A stretch of DNA of 64,000 nt from JAGVPT01 sp963717445 (GTDB lineage Bacteria > Bacteroidota > Ignavibacteria > UBA10030 > UBA8401), in assembly GCA_963717445.1 (NCBI GenBank), contig OY970334.1, positions 1,612,001 through 1,676,000 on the forward strand, in the 5' to 3' direction. The notes beneath the pieces were generated by a model. The model was not told the DNA's origin. It searched no databases and saw only the letters and a list, made by a program, of their open reading frames with translations. The translations under genes and the position numbers were made by a program. Positions 37,901 to 46,195 of the stretch are shown one piece after another. Position 1 is the first letter of the stretch. Each line of letters begins with the position of its first letter.

Positions 37901-37934
37901 TTTTGCTTCGAGTGTAAGAAGTACCAATAGACAT
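34905..37934 (-). CDS. TonB-dependent receptor 2
   Basis: 1009 residues with the same layout as receptor 1: signal peptide, GSGTLNGRVLDKETGEALVG regulatory domain, plug with SIGRLPGISVQRNAGEADAV, barrel ending in AQFGLTFSF. N-terminal 350 and C-terminal 350 residues are almost identical to receptor 1. The middle (about 430-680, outer loops) differs most, which suggests altered ligand preference. GGAG precedes the ATG. A sigma-54-like promoter lies about 400 bases upstream (38350-38365). No SusD gene is present. Confidence 0.93.
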   Translation of the reverse strand: MSIGTSYTRSKIACAVVAMMLLTAQTLFAQGSGTLNGRVLDKETGEALVGANVIVANTNLGAAADIDGKFTIHDVPAGKVTLKVSYIGYRPTTVDITMTENGTVEQEIRLAAGTVIGETVVVTAQARGQLLSINQQLASTSIINVVSAEKMKELPDANIAESIGRLPGISVQRNAGEADAVTIRGMAAQFNEVTIEGIPMSSTNYTDRGIDLSLLGDDLVKGVEVSKTLRPDMDADALGGTVNLTLKTAQPGFHYDIWGNGGYTKIRSSYDNYKFAGSVGDRFADDKIGVLVQGNIEEKQLPSDQQNATYNSGQKLSVVANTFFVQTASTELTDNTTQRHRYGGSLILDYASDLVNVKLFSVYEQKNDSNITRDNTTNFTSDEFYDQVFVNDTKTEQRTNSIQALFKLGGTELPISFSYNKSDSYTPNGMEFDFYQTGVATTPKLNQLAYGQPLPLINQMGVFAPGNVNSLLNNINVSNSNLSDADYDAKVDWKVPFKLSDYISGKLSVGGKYHSVDRTSAGSEFQYYMQYGDGAPTRNAVASFTNLFPVLATLSKSQLENDQTGVPAVAFVDPSYSKSTILGYPIGPNWLVPNLVTMTNDLASVPGAAVWQNGVSDYDQTYTDKENTRAGYVMGEFNISDLTIVPGARYQEEKTDISAYHIQPVTANANGLGYPPNLVESKTDNPYWFPSVNIKYKATENVQVMGAIYRSVSLPSYAQLSPELEFQTPGFNLGGNPLLKPSTASNYDLGASLFSNSVGLFTVDLFYKDISNLIYNMQNYYPYAPYPVAGAPSDISSRLPGKNYFDSTYLNLNKQANRLLNGSIPMNDPADAFLRGIEISWQTHFWYLPGLLSGIVLEVNASFMSSDQEYPYFKPLLTKLGSIDTLLYSNREGALQNQPKAIYNAILGWDYKGFSSRFSFEYQELTLQSLDTQYGLEDSYYGNVLLFDIALKQQLIENLYIFANATNVNNHIDSYYFNHPAYLTTAAGSLPTSGQTYGLDAQFGLTFSF

Positions 37935-38349
37935 TTTTTTCTCCGATGATTTTGTGACGCTGAGGGTACTCTGGTGTTTTTTAGAGTTGAATTAAAATCA
38001 GACGCGATGGTCGAGGTTTTTGAAGAGAAGGACATTCTTCACCTCGCGCCAATTTAGGGCTAACTAAGTTTAATGTCAAGTTTTTTTTGACACCGGTTCC
38101 TTCCTGCCTTACGCAAATATCCCTTTCATCATTATATCTGCCTCGTTAGCCGATCTATCATTTTGCTTTTCATCGCACATAAACATTTTATCAAGGAGCC
38201 AACGTTGGAGAATTTTATGAAACATCAACCGTAAGCCTAAGAATGGTTTGAGGTAAAACCATTAACCGGTATTGCAGGGTACCGCACAGATATCGCCGGT
38301 TCGCCGCTCTATTTCTACGCCATCAAATTAGAGTAGACTTTATGTGATA

Positions 38350-38365
38350 CGCACACATGATGCCA
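38350..38365 (-). promoter_or_regulatory. Candidate sigma-54 promoter for TonB receptor 2
   Basis: Minus-strand TGGCATCATGTGTGCG: GG-N10-GC spacing is exact; one mismatch in the -24 box and GTGC instead of TTGC at -12. The leader to the receptor start would be about 400 bases. Weaker than the sites at 46 kb. Confidence 0.5.
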
Positions 38366-38440
38366 CATTTTTACCTGTCATTTATAGCAAAATTGGCAAA
38401 AAAACCTAGCTTCTCGCCACCCTCCCTCTTCGTTTTCGTA

Positions 38441-38454
38441 TATTATTTTGATAA
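38441..38454. promoter_or_regulatory. Candidate activator-binding motif
   Basis: TATTATTTTGATAA, identical to 46196-46209, about 76 bases upstream of the sigma-54-like promoter at 38350. Inference: enhancer site of the sigma-54 regulator. Confidence 0.35.
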
Positions 38455-38509
38455 AGTGTATCATTGTAATATACATCCGTTATAGGGGCATCTCTTATGA
38501 TTATTGATG

Positions 38510-38641
38510 AGAGACTTCTGAATAATTTTAAAAGTATGGCTCACGCAAATCCATAAGGATGGCTTCACCAGACGCAAAGTGGCAAAATGATTTAAAAACA
38601 GGGTCGTTGCGCCTTCGCGGCTTGGCGAGAGACAATTTTTC
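38510..38641 (-). repeat. Interspersed ~125-bp repeat, copy 2
   Basis: Minus-strand reading begins CTCTCGCCAAGCCGCGAAGG and ends TAAAATTATTCAGAAGTCTC, highly similar to 15841-15963 in opposite orientation. Confidence 0.8.
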
Positions 38642-38682
38642 AAAAGCCTCGATTAAGAGAATAATCGTAATCGAGAACGCTG

Positions 38683-40711
38683 TTATTTCCAATTATCGGT
38701 CCTAAACGATGACGCCGGCAATCCTTCCTTATTAAAGAGCGTAGCGGACGATGCATTTGCGAATGCATAGCGGACTGCAACTGCATGACGAATGTCCGGG
38801 CTGGAGACAAGAAGCGTCGACCCTTTAATTTTCACGACCGCATTCTTGAACTGCTTATCCTCGCCTGCAATCTGAAATCCGGTGCCGCTTGAATCCTCCT
38901 TCAGCACCAATCCTTTGCCGACATTTCCAAACCTCAAAATCGCAACATTCTTCTTCACTTTCATCGAGCGAAAGACCGGCCCCGAAAATACAATTTTCTT
39001 TTGGTGGTAGACATTCGCCAGCGCCCACAACGCCAGCCGCTTCCCGACATCTTGTTTATCCGCTGGGTGGATGCTGTTCGGGTCGCCGATATCAAGAGTG
39101 ACAACCATGCCCGTGTTTTTGACGGCGAGAGTTTTAAATTGCGCTTCTCTAAGAAATTCCGACTGGGAGAGCGAATCGTATTTATACGGAGCGATCTGTA
39201 CATAATAGAACGGGAGGTCTGCATTTCGGAAAACGGATCGCCATTCTTCAATCATCTTCGGGAAAAGTGTTGCATACATTTCGGGTCTCCCGACATTCGA
39301 TTCTCCCTGATACCAGATCACCCCTGCAAGTGTGAACGGTACGAGTGAAGAGATCATTCCGTTAAACAATGCCGTCGGTGAATAGCCGGAGAAATCCATC
39401 GAAGGTTTGGGCCGCTTAAAATATTCCTCTCCTTTCCATCCGTACACATAAAAAGTACTCGCCCGGTATTCTGCCACGGGTAAATATTTCCATTTGCCCG
39501 CCAGTGGAATTGATAAGGCAGTATCTTCCCTCTTCAATTGTAACTCCTCAGGCTTCCCCCATATTCCTCCGTTGCCGCCGTAATCGATAACCCGTACGGC
39601 GATCTGGACAACTGAATCCTGCACAAGCTTGGCCGGAAGAGAATATGTTCGAGGAACCTCCCACATCCCTTCGGTAAGATGGCTGCCGACAGTCGCCCCG
39701 TTTACGTACGTTTCATCCATATCATCGACGGGGCCGAGGCTGAGCATGAGGTTCTTCCCACGCCAGCTTGAAGGAATGGTCACCTGCTTCCTAAACCAAA
39801 CCGCTCCATCGAACTCTCCCATTTCAGTCCTTTCCCATACGGTTGGAAGCAGCATTTCCTTCCAAAGCGAATCGTTGAAATCCTTCGACGCACACGCGCT
39901 ATCGCCAAAATCAAGACCAAGCCACCTCTCCGCCTGCTTGCGCCCATTCAGTTTTATTGTCTTGTGGGCTGTAATCCATTTGTTCAATCCAATGATACTG
40001 TCCTTGCTTTCTTCCATTTTCTTAAGCATTGGACCATACGCCTCTATAGTACCTGAGATCCTGCTTGCTCATCCATGATTCGATTGCCGTTCCCCCCCAG
40101 CTCGCATGAATTAATCCGATCGGCACGTTAAGATTCTTGTATAATTCCCTCCCGAAAAAATAGCATGCAGCGCTGAACGTCCTCGCGTTTTGCGGGGTAC
40201 ACTCCACCCAATTTCCATCGCACGAATACTCAGGTGCAACCGCATACGCCCTTTTCATCCCAAAGAGCCTTATACTCGGATAGTTTGCATTTGCAATCTC
40301 ACTATCGGAATTCATGATTGGGTTTGTAGGAGGCCACCCTTCGAGAGGCATTTCCATGTTCGATTGGCCTGAACAAAGCCACACTTCTCCTAGCAAGACG
40401 TTGTTCAAGCGTATTGTCGTGTCGCCGTCCGAAACCGTGACTTGATAAGCTCCGCCTGCTTTCACGGTCTGCAATGTCACTGACCAGGAACCTTCGCTGT
40501 CGACGGCCGTTGACGCCCCTTTGTTCCAAGAAGCTTCAACATGTATTTTCTTTCCTGGAATACCCCTCCCCCAAACAACGACTTCACGCTGCTGCTGCAA
40601 TACCATGCTATCGGTAAATATGGGTGCGAATTGGAGCGGCTGATTTTGCGAAACGGCACATTCGAAGATGAAAAATAAAAGGAAGAAAATTGCTCGGACA
40701 AGAGTTTTCAT
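38683..40711 (-). pseudogene. Secreted sialate O-acetylesterase-like SGNH esterase, frameshifted
   Basis: The N-terminal part (signal peptide RAIFFLLFFIFECAVSQ) has IFTDSMVLQQQREVVVWGRG, the catalytic Ser block LCSGQSNMEMPL and LIHASWGGTAIESWMSKQDL, then ends at 40022. The second frame resumes with EAYGPMLKKMEESKDS and carries an inserted beta-sandwich (WFRKQVTIPS..), VIWYQGESNVGRPEMY and the catalytic DIGDPNSIHPADKQDVGKRL. One extra base near 40045 separates the frames (TAC TAT A GAG GCG). Together ~675 residues, the normal family size. It probably removes acetyl groups from mannan rather than sialic acid. Sigma-54-type promoter at 40753-40768. Confidence 0.85.
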
Positions 40712-40752
40712 TTTTCAGAGTCTCCTTAGAGGTGATTTTGTAGAGACCGGTA

Positions 40753-40768
40753 AGCAACTATGTTGCCA
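40753..40768 (-). promoter_or_regulatory. Sigma-54 promoter for the esterase gene
   Basis: Minus-strand TGGCAACATAGTTGCT: one mismatch to TGGCAC-N5-TTGCW, exact GG-N10-GC spacing. The predicted start of transcription is about 30 bases before the esterase ATG. Confidence 0.7.
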
Positions 40769-40848
40769 AAGTAAATTCGGCAATTCCTCTTCCAACTGCA
40801 ACTTCCCAACAAATCAATTTTTAGGCCGCTTTATCATTTCCATAATCA

Positions 40849-40863
40849 TTATCACGTTGATAA
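40849..40863. promoter_or_regulatory. Candidate activator-binding palindrome
   Basis: TTATCACGTTGATAA: TTATCA and TGATAA are perfect inverted arms around CGT. It lies 81 bases upstream of the leftward and 52 bases upstream of the rightward sigma-54 promoter. It shares TTGATAA with motifs at 38441 and 46196. Inferred. Confidence 0.4.
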
Positions 40864-40914
40864 ATCAGCTACTCTGCAAAACGCTAAAAAAAACGGCATT
40901 GTTGAAAAGAGAAA

Positions 40915-40930
40915 TGGCACCGTTTGTGCT
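40915..40930 (+). promoter_or_regulatory. Sigma-54 promoter for the GPH symporter operon
   Basis: TGGCACCGTTTGTGCT: perfect -24 box, exact spacing, GTGC instead of TTGC at -12. The leader to the ATG at 41058 would be about 115 bases. Confidence 0.65.
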
Positions 40931-41057
40931 ATTAAGGGGTACGAGCAACTAAAGCCTCCACATAGAAAACGAACTATTGTGACAACCTGGAACTCAAGGG
41001 GATTGGCCCGAACATCGAATTCGAATTGATCCTCCCCTCATTTAAATATCAAACACT

Positions 41058-42854
41058 ATGACGCAAACAATCGAGCCCTTGAAACTGAGTGAGAAAATTG
41101 GTTATGGCTTTGGCGATGCCGCATCGTCGATGTTCTGGAAACTCTTCGGAATGTACCTCATTTTCTTTTATACCGATATCTTCGGTATTCCGGCCGCCGT
41201 CGTCGGCACCATGTTGCTGGTCACCCGTGTCGGCGATGCTGCGTTCGATCCGCTCGTCGGAATATTAGGCGACCGCACCAATACACGCTGGGGAAAATTC
41301 AGGCCTTACCTGCTGTGGATGGCAATACCAATCGGCGTTATTGTCGTGCTGACGTTTACTACTCCTAACATAAGCACCAGCGGAAAAATAGTATACGCTT
41401 ATGTTACGTACTCTTTGATGATGATCATCTATTCCTTGATCAATGTTCCCTACGCGTCACTCATGGGTGTAATGACGAATGACGGGAAGCAGAGGACAAC
41501 CCTCGCCACATATCGTTTCATTTTTGCTTTTGGCGGAAGTTTCCTGGTTCTGGCTCTTTTCCAACCTCTCTTCGACGGATTTGGAACGCGGACGTTCAAC
41601 GAATTTACCTCACCGAAAACCGTTGAAGTAACAGATACAGTTGCAAAAACAACAAGCAAATTCATAGTCTGGGATGGAACATTGCAAAATACGGCACCTG
41701 CAAATCCCGTTGATTCACTTCTTTTTATTACGGCAAAAGTGAATACCAGCACAAAAGATGCTTTTAGTCTCGGCGTTTTCAATTCAAGAACAAATCAATA
41801 TTCCGGTTTTAATTTTGCTGAAGGAAAAGATACGTTAGGATTGTTGCGCACCGGCGCCACCAGCGACCTGAAGATAAGGTTGGATCAAATTATAACCGAC
41901 GATAACATGGCAAATCTTGCCGATCTCAAGTTTGCATGCAAGGGCGTTGACGAAAAATCCATCACAATCCGAAACATTGAATTGAAAGAGATTAATTACC
42001 GTTCGGGGACCCAAAAAGCATTGATTGTTATTGCCATTCTGGCTGTAATCTTTTTCTTACTGACTTTTTCCCTTACCAGGGAAAAAGTAAAACCGATCGA
42101 TGTTAAAACTCCTCTTAAAGACGATCTGAAAGATCTTATGAGGAATGGTCCGTGGTTCATTATTATTGGGGCCAGCATTGCTACAATTTTCTTTAACACC
42201 ATCCGCGATGGAGCGGCTGTGTACTACTTCTTGTATTATTTCAAGGGGATGAAGAATATCGAATTCAATCCTTCCACAATCCTTGCCATTAGTACTATTT
42301 ACCTGTTATTAGGGCAGGCAGCCAACATTATTGGAGTTGTGCTGGCAAGACCCGTTTCCGATAAGATCGGTAAGAGAGGCACCTTCATGGCTGCCATGGT
42401 TATTGCCGCGATCCTGAGTTTTATTTTCTTCTTCCTGGATAGGACCAACATCGTCATGATATTTGCGTTGCAGTTCCTGATCAGTATCAGTGCTGGTATT
42501 ATATTCCCGCTGGTCTGGTCGATGTATGCCGATACGGCTGATTATTCCGAATGGAAAAACAGCCGCCGTGCCACGGGATTGGTATTCTCCGCTGCATCGA
42601 TGTCGCAGAAGTTCGGAGCTTCGATAGGTATTGCGATGGTCGGTTGGATTTTGGCGATCTACGGCTACCAGCCCAATGTTGAACAAACTGGGGCCGCACA
42701 AAATGGTATCCGCATGATGCTGAGCATTTACCCCGCCTTAGGGGCGTTGCTTGCCGCAGGATTTATGTTCCTCTACCCGCTGAAAGAATCGGTTCTCGAG
42801 AAAATCAGTGTCGAGCTGGCTGCTTTCCGTTCGACAGGCAAAAAGGCCGGGTAA
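41058..42854 (+). CDS. GPH-family sugar:cation symporter with periplasmic insert domain
   Basis: 598 residues, against about 450-480 usual for the family. The N-terminus LSEKIGYGFGDAASSMFWKL and the loops RVGDAAFDPLVGILGDRTNTRWGKFRPYLLW and VWSMYADTADYSEWKNSRRATGL are diagnostic of the melibiose-type GPH family. After helix 5 (FRFIFAFGGSFLVLALFQPL region, ~residue 175) comes an insert of about 130 polar residues (~185-315), then helix 6 (ALIVIAILAVIFFLLTFSL). By the topology of the family the insert faces the periplasm. The insert (KFIVWDGTL ... ITIRNIELKEI) has the strand pattern of a carbohydrate-binding beta-sandwich. Heads an operon with the GH130 phosphorylase, so mannobiose or a related disaccharide is the likely cargo. 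Confidence 0.9.
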   Translation: MTQTIEPLKLSEKIGYGFGDAASSMFWKLFGMYLIFFYTDIFGIPAAVVGTMLLVTRVGDAAFDPLVGILGDRTNTRWGKFRPYLLWMAIPIGVIVVLTFTTPNISTSGKIVYAYVTYSLMMIIYSLINVPYASLMGVMTNDGKQRTTLATYRFIFAFGGSFLVLALFQPLFDGFGTRTFNEFTSPKTVEVTDTVAKTTSKFIVWDGTLQNTAPANPVDSLLFITAKVNTSTKDAFSLGVFNSRTNQYSGFNFAEGKDTLGLLRTGATSDLKIRLDQIITDDNMANLADLKFACKGVDEKSITIRNIELKEINYRSGTQKALIVIAILAVIFFLLTFSLTREKVKPIDVKTPLKDDLKDLMRNGPWFIIIGASIATIFFNTIRDGAAVYYFLYYFKGMKNIEFNPSTILAISTIYLLLGQAANIIGVVLARPVSDKIGKRGTFMAAMVIAAILSFIFFFLDRTNIVMIFALQFLISISAGIIFPLVWSMYADTADYSEWKNSRRATGLVFSAASMSQKFGASIGIAMVGWILAIYGYQPNVEQTGAAQNGIRMMLSIYPALGALLAAGFMFLYPLKESVLEKISVELAAFRSTGKKAG

Positions 42855-42941
42855 ACGGGAGAAATCTTAGGCATGCGGATGAATTCTTGAAGCACACTTA
42901 ATAAGAAGTTTGGAATAAAAGCAAGAACGTAAGGGAGCGCA

Positions 42942-43349
42942 ATGGAAAATTTTCAAGCTGTTGCAGGAAAGATGATCGCTGCAATGGAAGACCACGCGAG
43001 AAAACTCGGAGTGAAAGGTGTGATCGTAGTCGCGAGCATGGACGATGCTGGCCTTTCATGGATATCCCAGATGAAAGCCGTGGAGACAATAAAGGCTATT
43101 CCTGAAAATCCTGCACAGGAAAAGTATCCGGGCACTAACTTTATCGCGGTTGCTTATTCTAAAGCAGCAGAAATGGCTGATACCAAGGTAAACAGTGGAA
43201 GCAACGTAAGGCCGGCCTATCAGGGAGAATTTGGTTATCAGGGAGGTATGATAAAAAAAATTCAATCCGGGTTTATCGTAACAGTTTTTAGCGGCGCCAC
43301 CGGTGAACAAGATTTTGAAATAGCCAACGTTGGAATGAACGCACAATAG
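42942..43349 (+). CDS. HbpS/GlcG-like small protein
   Basis: 135 residues, no signal peptide. The pattern KMIAAMEDHARKLGVKGVIVVASMDDAG, a central FIAVAYSKAAEMAD and the C-terminal VFSGATGEQDFEIANVGM matches the GlcG/HbpS family (alpha/beta sandwich proteins, some heme-binding). AGGGAG precedes the ATG. It lies between the GPH symporter and the GH130 gene in one operon. Role in this pathway unknown. Confidence 0.72.
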   Translation: MENFQAVAGKMIAAMEDHARKLGVKGVIVVASMDDAGLSWISQMKAVETIKAIPENPAQEKYPGTNFIAVAYSKAAEMADTKVNSGSNVRPAYQGEFGYQGGMIKKIQSGFIVTVFSGATGEQDFEIANVGMNAQ

Positions 43350-43396
43350 TTGCGCCAGCCATTTTTTCCAAAATAACTTAGTACACGGGGAACATT

Positions 43397-44581
43397 ATGA
43401 CCAGAGAAGAGTTTAACAGAAAGCTTAAGCGTCTCGTCACCGAGCACGAAAAATTTGTCAAAACCGCCAATGTAAAAGTTAAGAAAAGCAACGGCGTCTT
43501 CCACCGCTATGCCAACCCCGTCGTCACGGCCGAGCACATCCCGATCTTCTGGCGATACGACCTCAATTATTCGACGAACCCGTACTTGATGGAACGGCTG
43601 GCAGTCAACGGGACATTCAATGCAGGGGCGTTTGAACATAAGGGAAAGGTTTTACTTTTTATTCGTGTCGAGGGCGTCGACAGAAAATCTTTCTTTGCCG
43701 TTGCAGAATCCCCCAACGGCGTTGATAACTTTCGTTTCTGGGATTATCCCGTCGTTTTTCCGGAAACATCGGACCCGGATACGAACGTCTACGACCTTCG
43801 CGTTGTGAAACATGAAGACGGCTGGATCTACGGATTATTCTGCACCGAACGAAAGGACCCCAGCGCTCCGAGAACAGATATGTCTTCTGCGACCGCGCAG
43901 TGCGGAATCATCAGGACCAAGGATTTCAAAAAATGGGAGCGGCTGCCCGACCTCAAAACGAAATCTCCGCAACAGCGAAATGTCGTCCTCCATCCCGAGT
44001 TTGTTCACGAAAAGTACGCCTTCTACACACGCCCGCAGGACGGATTTATTGAAACCGGGTCCGGCGGCGGCATCGGCTGGGGTCTCTCCGATTCGATTGA
44101 GAATGCAGAAATCCGCAGCGAAATCATCGTCGACGACCGGGTCTATCACACTATTAAAGAAGTGAAGAACGGCCTCGGACCAGCTCCCATCAAGACGGAT
44201 AAGGGATGGCTTCAGCTTGCGCATGGCGTTCGGAACACGGCTGCGGGATTGCGCTATGTGTTGTATTTGTTCTTGACCGACCTGAAAGATCCGTCGAAAG
44301 TTATCGCCCGTCCCCAGGGATATTTCATTGCACCGGATGGCATGGAACGTGTCGGCGATGTTTCGAATGTTGTCTTCAGCAACGGCTGGATACAACGCGA
44401 TAATGGCGAGGTGCACATTTATTATGCATCGTCGGATACACGCATGCATGTAGCATCATCGACCACCGGGCAATTATTGGATTATGTCCTCCACACACCT
44501 GAAGACGGGTATCGAAGCGCAATGAGCGTGAAACAGCGATGCGACTTAATCTCAAAAAACCTGAAGGTACTGAAAAAATAA
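43397..44581 (+). CDS. GH130 4-O-beta-D-mannosyl-D-glucose phosphorylase
   Basis: 394 residues. The family blocks YANPVVTAEHIPIFWRYDLNY, NGTFNAGAFEHKGKVLLFIRVEGVDRKS, the acid motif DTNVYDLRVVKHEDGWIYG, NVVLHPEFV..YAFYTRPQDGF and GLGPAPIKTDKGWLQLAHGV are those of the mannosylglucose phosphorylase branch (GH130_1). It phosphorolyses Man-beta-1,4-Glc to mannose-1-phosphate and glucose in the cytoplasm. The substrate is supplied by the mannobiose 2-epimerase encoded next door (44699-46087, convergent), giving the mannan catabolic pathway first described in Bacteroides. Subfamily assignment is from memory of conserved blocks. Confidence 0.92.
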   Translation: MTREEFNRKLKRLVTEHEKFVKTANVKVKKSNGVFHRYANPVVTAEHIPIFWRYDLNYSTNPYLMERLAVNGTFNAGAFEHKGKVLLFIRVEGVDRKSFFAVAESPNGVDNFRFWDYPVVFPETSDPDTNVYDLRVVKHEDGWIYGLFCTERKDPSAPRTDMSSATAQCGIIRTKDFKKWERLPDLKTKSPQQRNVVLHPEFVHEKYAFYTRPQDGFIETGSGGGIGWGLSDSIENAEIRSEIIVDDRVYHTIKEVKNGLGPAPIKTDKGWLQLAHGVRNTAAGLRYVLYLFLTDLKDPSKVIARPQGYFIAPDGMERVGDVSNVVFSNGWIQRDNGEVHIYYASSDTRMHVASSTTGQLLDYVLHTPEDGYRSAMSVKQRCDLISKNLKVLKK

Positions 44582-44601
44582 CGCCTCTCCTTGCGATGCA
44601 T

Positions 44602-44648
44602 AAATGCCTTGCACTCCTCCTTCAAGGATTAACGGATGCAAGGCATTT
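44602..44648. terminator. Bidirectional stem-loop between convergent genes
   Basis: Perfect 12-bp arms AAATGCCTTGCA (44602-44613) and TGCAAGGCATTT (44637-44648), with an inner TCCTT/AAGGA hairpin. Sits between the convergent GH130 and epimerase genes and ends in AT-rich sequence on both strands. Confidence 0.75.
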
Positions 44649-44698
44649 GTGTTTACAGCGATCGATGTAGGCTAATTCCTGCTACAGCGGGATGAATC

Positions 44699-46087
44699 TC
44701 AACTCTCTATTGGAGCGTTGATGTGCTCTGAAGATGAGACAGTTTTCCACGCATGAGCCAGTTCAAGAATTTCATTTTTCTTCGTTTGACCGACCGAGTT
44801 CTCGTCTCCTAAAAGGTTGATGCAATTCATCAATGCCCTGCCTGTATGGTATGTACACTTCCAAATATGGCTCTTGAGGCCGGTTTCGAAATGCGGCTCT
44901 TTGTCCAACCCGCCTTCAAACCAATCGCCGTTCTTGGGGTCGATGATGTACGTTTTTACATAGTTCCATTGCTTCAAAAAATTGTCGTGGTATTTTTTCT
45001 CTTGCGGAAAGATTTTTGAAAACAATAAGAGTGCATTCAGCCCTTCCGCTTGAGCCCACCAATTTTTCGTCTCCTTGATAATTTTGCACTCGTTCTCTCC
45101 TTTGAAATAGTATCCGCCGTCGTAAAACCCGCCGACAGATTCGTCGAATCCGTACTTCAGCGCATGGTCGAGCATTTTCTTCGCGACAGCAAGAGTTTTC
45201 GTATCGTTCGACAACCCTAAAGCATGCGATGTTTCCAGCATGAGAAACGCCGTTTCGTAATCGTGGCCGAATGAAACATGGTCGAGGCCAAAATTCTCTT
45301 TTCGAACTTCAACCGAAGATTCTCTATACGATACCGGCGTCCAATCGGGATGATAAAATAATCGCAGGTATCCTTCGTTCGATACCATGGTATCCCGGAT
45401 GAGAACAAGAAGTCGTTCGAGTTGTGTTCGCAGAATTGGGGACTTCCATATATGATACAGCTCGGTGTACGCTTCCAGCAAATGAATGGATGAATTCTGG
45501 TCTTTGAATCCGAGCTCATTTTTATCCGAGGCTATGGTTTTATATCCCGAGCTCGAGTCAAACGGTTTTCCTTCACGAGTAAGAAATTCAAAGTAACCGC
45601 CTCCTTTCGGGTCGAACGAATGCTCTTCCACCCACCGAAATGCCTGCTGTGCAAAATCCAACACCTCGCTGCTTCCGGTTTGATGATACAGCGCTGCAAG
45701 TCCATAGATGCCAAACGCATTTCCATATGCACGCTTTTCATCGCGCCATCCGTTGACATCTGACATTCCGCCTGCACGATTGCGGATTTGGTAAAACCCG
45801 CCGTATTCCTGGTCCCACAAATGGTATTTCATAAAACGATAACCGTGTATAGCCATTTGCTCATACGCATCCCCTGTGTCGAAAAATGCCGCGGATTTGG
45901 AAAGTGCCCAGACGTGCCGTGCCTGCGTCACGATCATTTTTTCTTGTTCGGAGGGAAGCTTCCAATCGTACGTTACGTTGGTGAAATATCCCCCGCAATC
46001 TTTATCGATAACAAGCGGATACCATCGTGTCAGAATCCCCTCTGTCAACGCATCGGTAAACTCAGCCGTCAATTCTTTTTGATTCAT
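44699..46087 (-). CDS. AGE-family cellobiose/mannobiose 2-epimerase
   Basis: 462 residues from the ATG at 46087 (MNQKELTAEFTDALTEGILT). The frame is open 29 codons further, but a perfect sigma-54 promoter lies inside that stretch and GGTGAG precedes this ATG. Family landmarks are WYPLVIDKDCGGYF, QARHVWALSKSA, GYRFMKYHLWDQEYGGFY, GWRDEKRAYGNAFGIYGLA, FGHDYETAFLMLE and KNWWAQAEGLNALL, with the conserved catalytic His residues in GHDYE and near the C-terminus (SHIWKCTYHTGRA). It converts Man-Man to Man-Glc for the GH130 enzyme. Confidence 0.92.
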   Translation of the reverse strand: MNQKELTAEFTDALTEGILTRWYPLVIDKDCGGYFTNVTYDWKLPSEQEKMIVTQARHVWALSKSAAFFDTGDAYEQMAIHGYRFMKYHLWDQEYGGFYQIRNRAGGMSDVNGWRDEKRAYGNAFGIYGLAALYHQTGSSEVLDFAQQAFRWVEEHSFDPKGGGYFEFLTREGKPFDSSSGYKTIASDKNELGFKDQNSSIHLLEAYTELYHIWKSPILRTQLERLLVLIRDTMVSNEGYLRLFYHPDWTPVSYRESSVEVRKENFGLDHVSFGHDYETAFLMLETSHALGLSNDTKTLAVAKKMLDHALKYGFDESVGGFYDGGYYFKGENECKIIKETKNWWAQAEGLNALLLFSKIFPQEKKYHDNFLKQWNYVKTYIIDPKNGDWFEGGLDKEPHFETGLKSHIWKCTYHTGRALMNCINLLGDENSVGQTKKNEILELAHAWKTVSSSEHINAPIES

Positions 46088-46118
46088 ATTCTCACCGCTA
46101 TTTTTTTGAAGGTTAGCC

Positions 46119-46134
46119 TGCAATTGACGTGCCA
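46119..46134 (-). promoter_or_regulatory. Perfect sigma-54 promoter for the epimerase gene
   Basis: Minus-strand TGGCACGTCAATTGCA matches the consensus TGGCACG-N4-TTGCW at every fixed position. It lies about 32 bases before the ATG at 46087, fixing that start codon. Confidence 0.85.
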
Positions 46135-46195
46135 TAAATTTTTTGTGTACCGCATAGCGTGTATATACTTTCACGTGGAAAACGGAATATCGTGC

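Larger units (their letters stand above)
37935..38682. other. Long leader/intergenic region of TonB receptor 2
   Basis: About 750 bases without a gene. It holds a sigma-54-like promoter (38350-38365, minus), an upstream TATTATTTTGATAA motif (38441-38454), a possible sigma-70 promoter nearer the gene (TTGACA with 17-base spacing to TAAATT, around 38055-38085, minus) and the inverted copy of the ~125-bp repeat (38510-38641). Confidence 0.55.
40712..41057. other. Divergent intergenic control region
   Basis: About 345 bases between the leftward esterase and the rightward GPH symporter. It carries sigma-54-type promoters on both strands (40753-40768 minus; 40915-40930 plus; a weaker TGGAAGAGGAATTGCC at 40779-40794 minus) with an inverted repeat between them (40849-40863). 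Confidence 0.65.
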
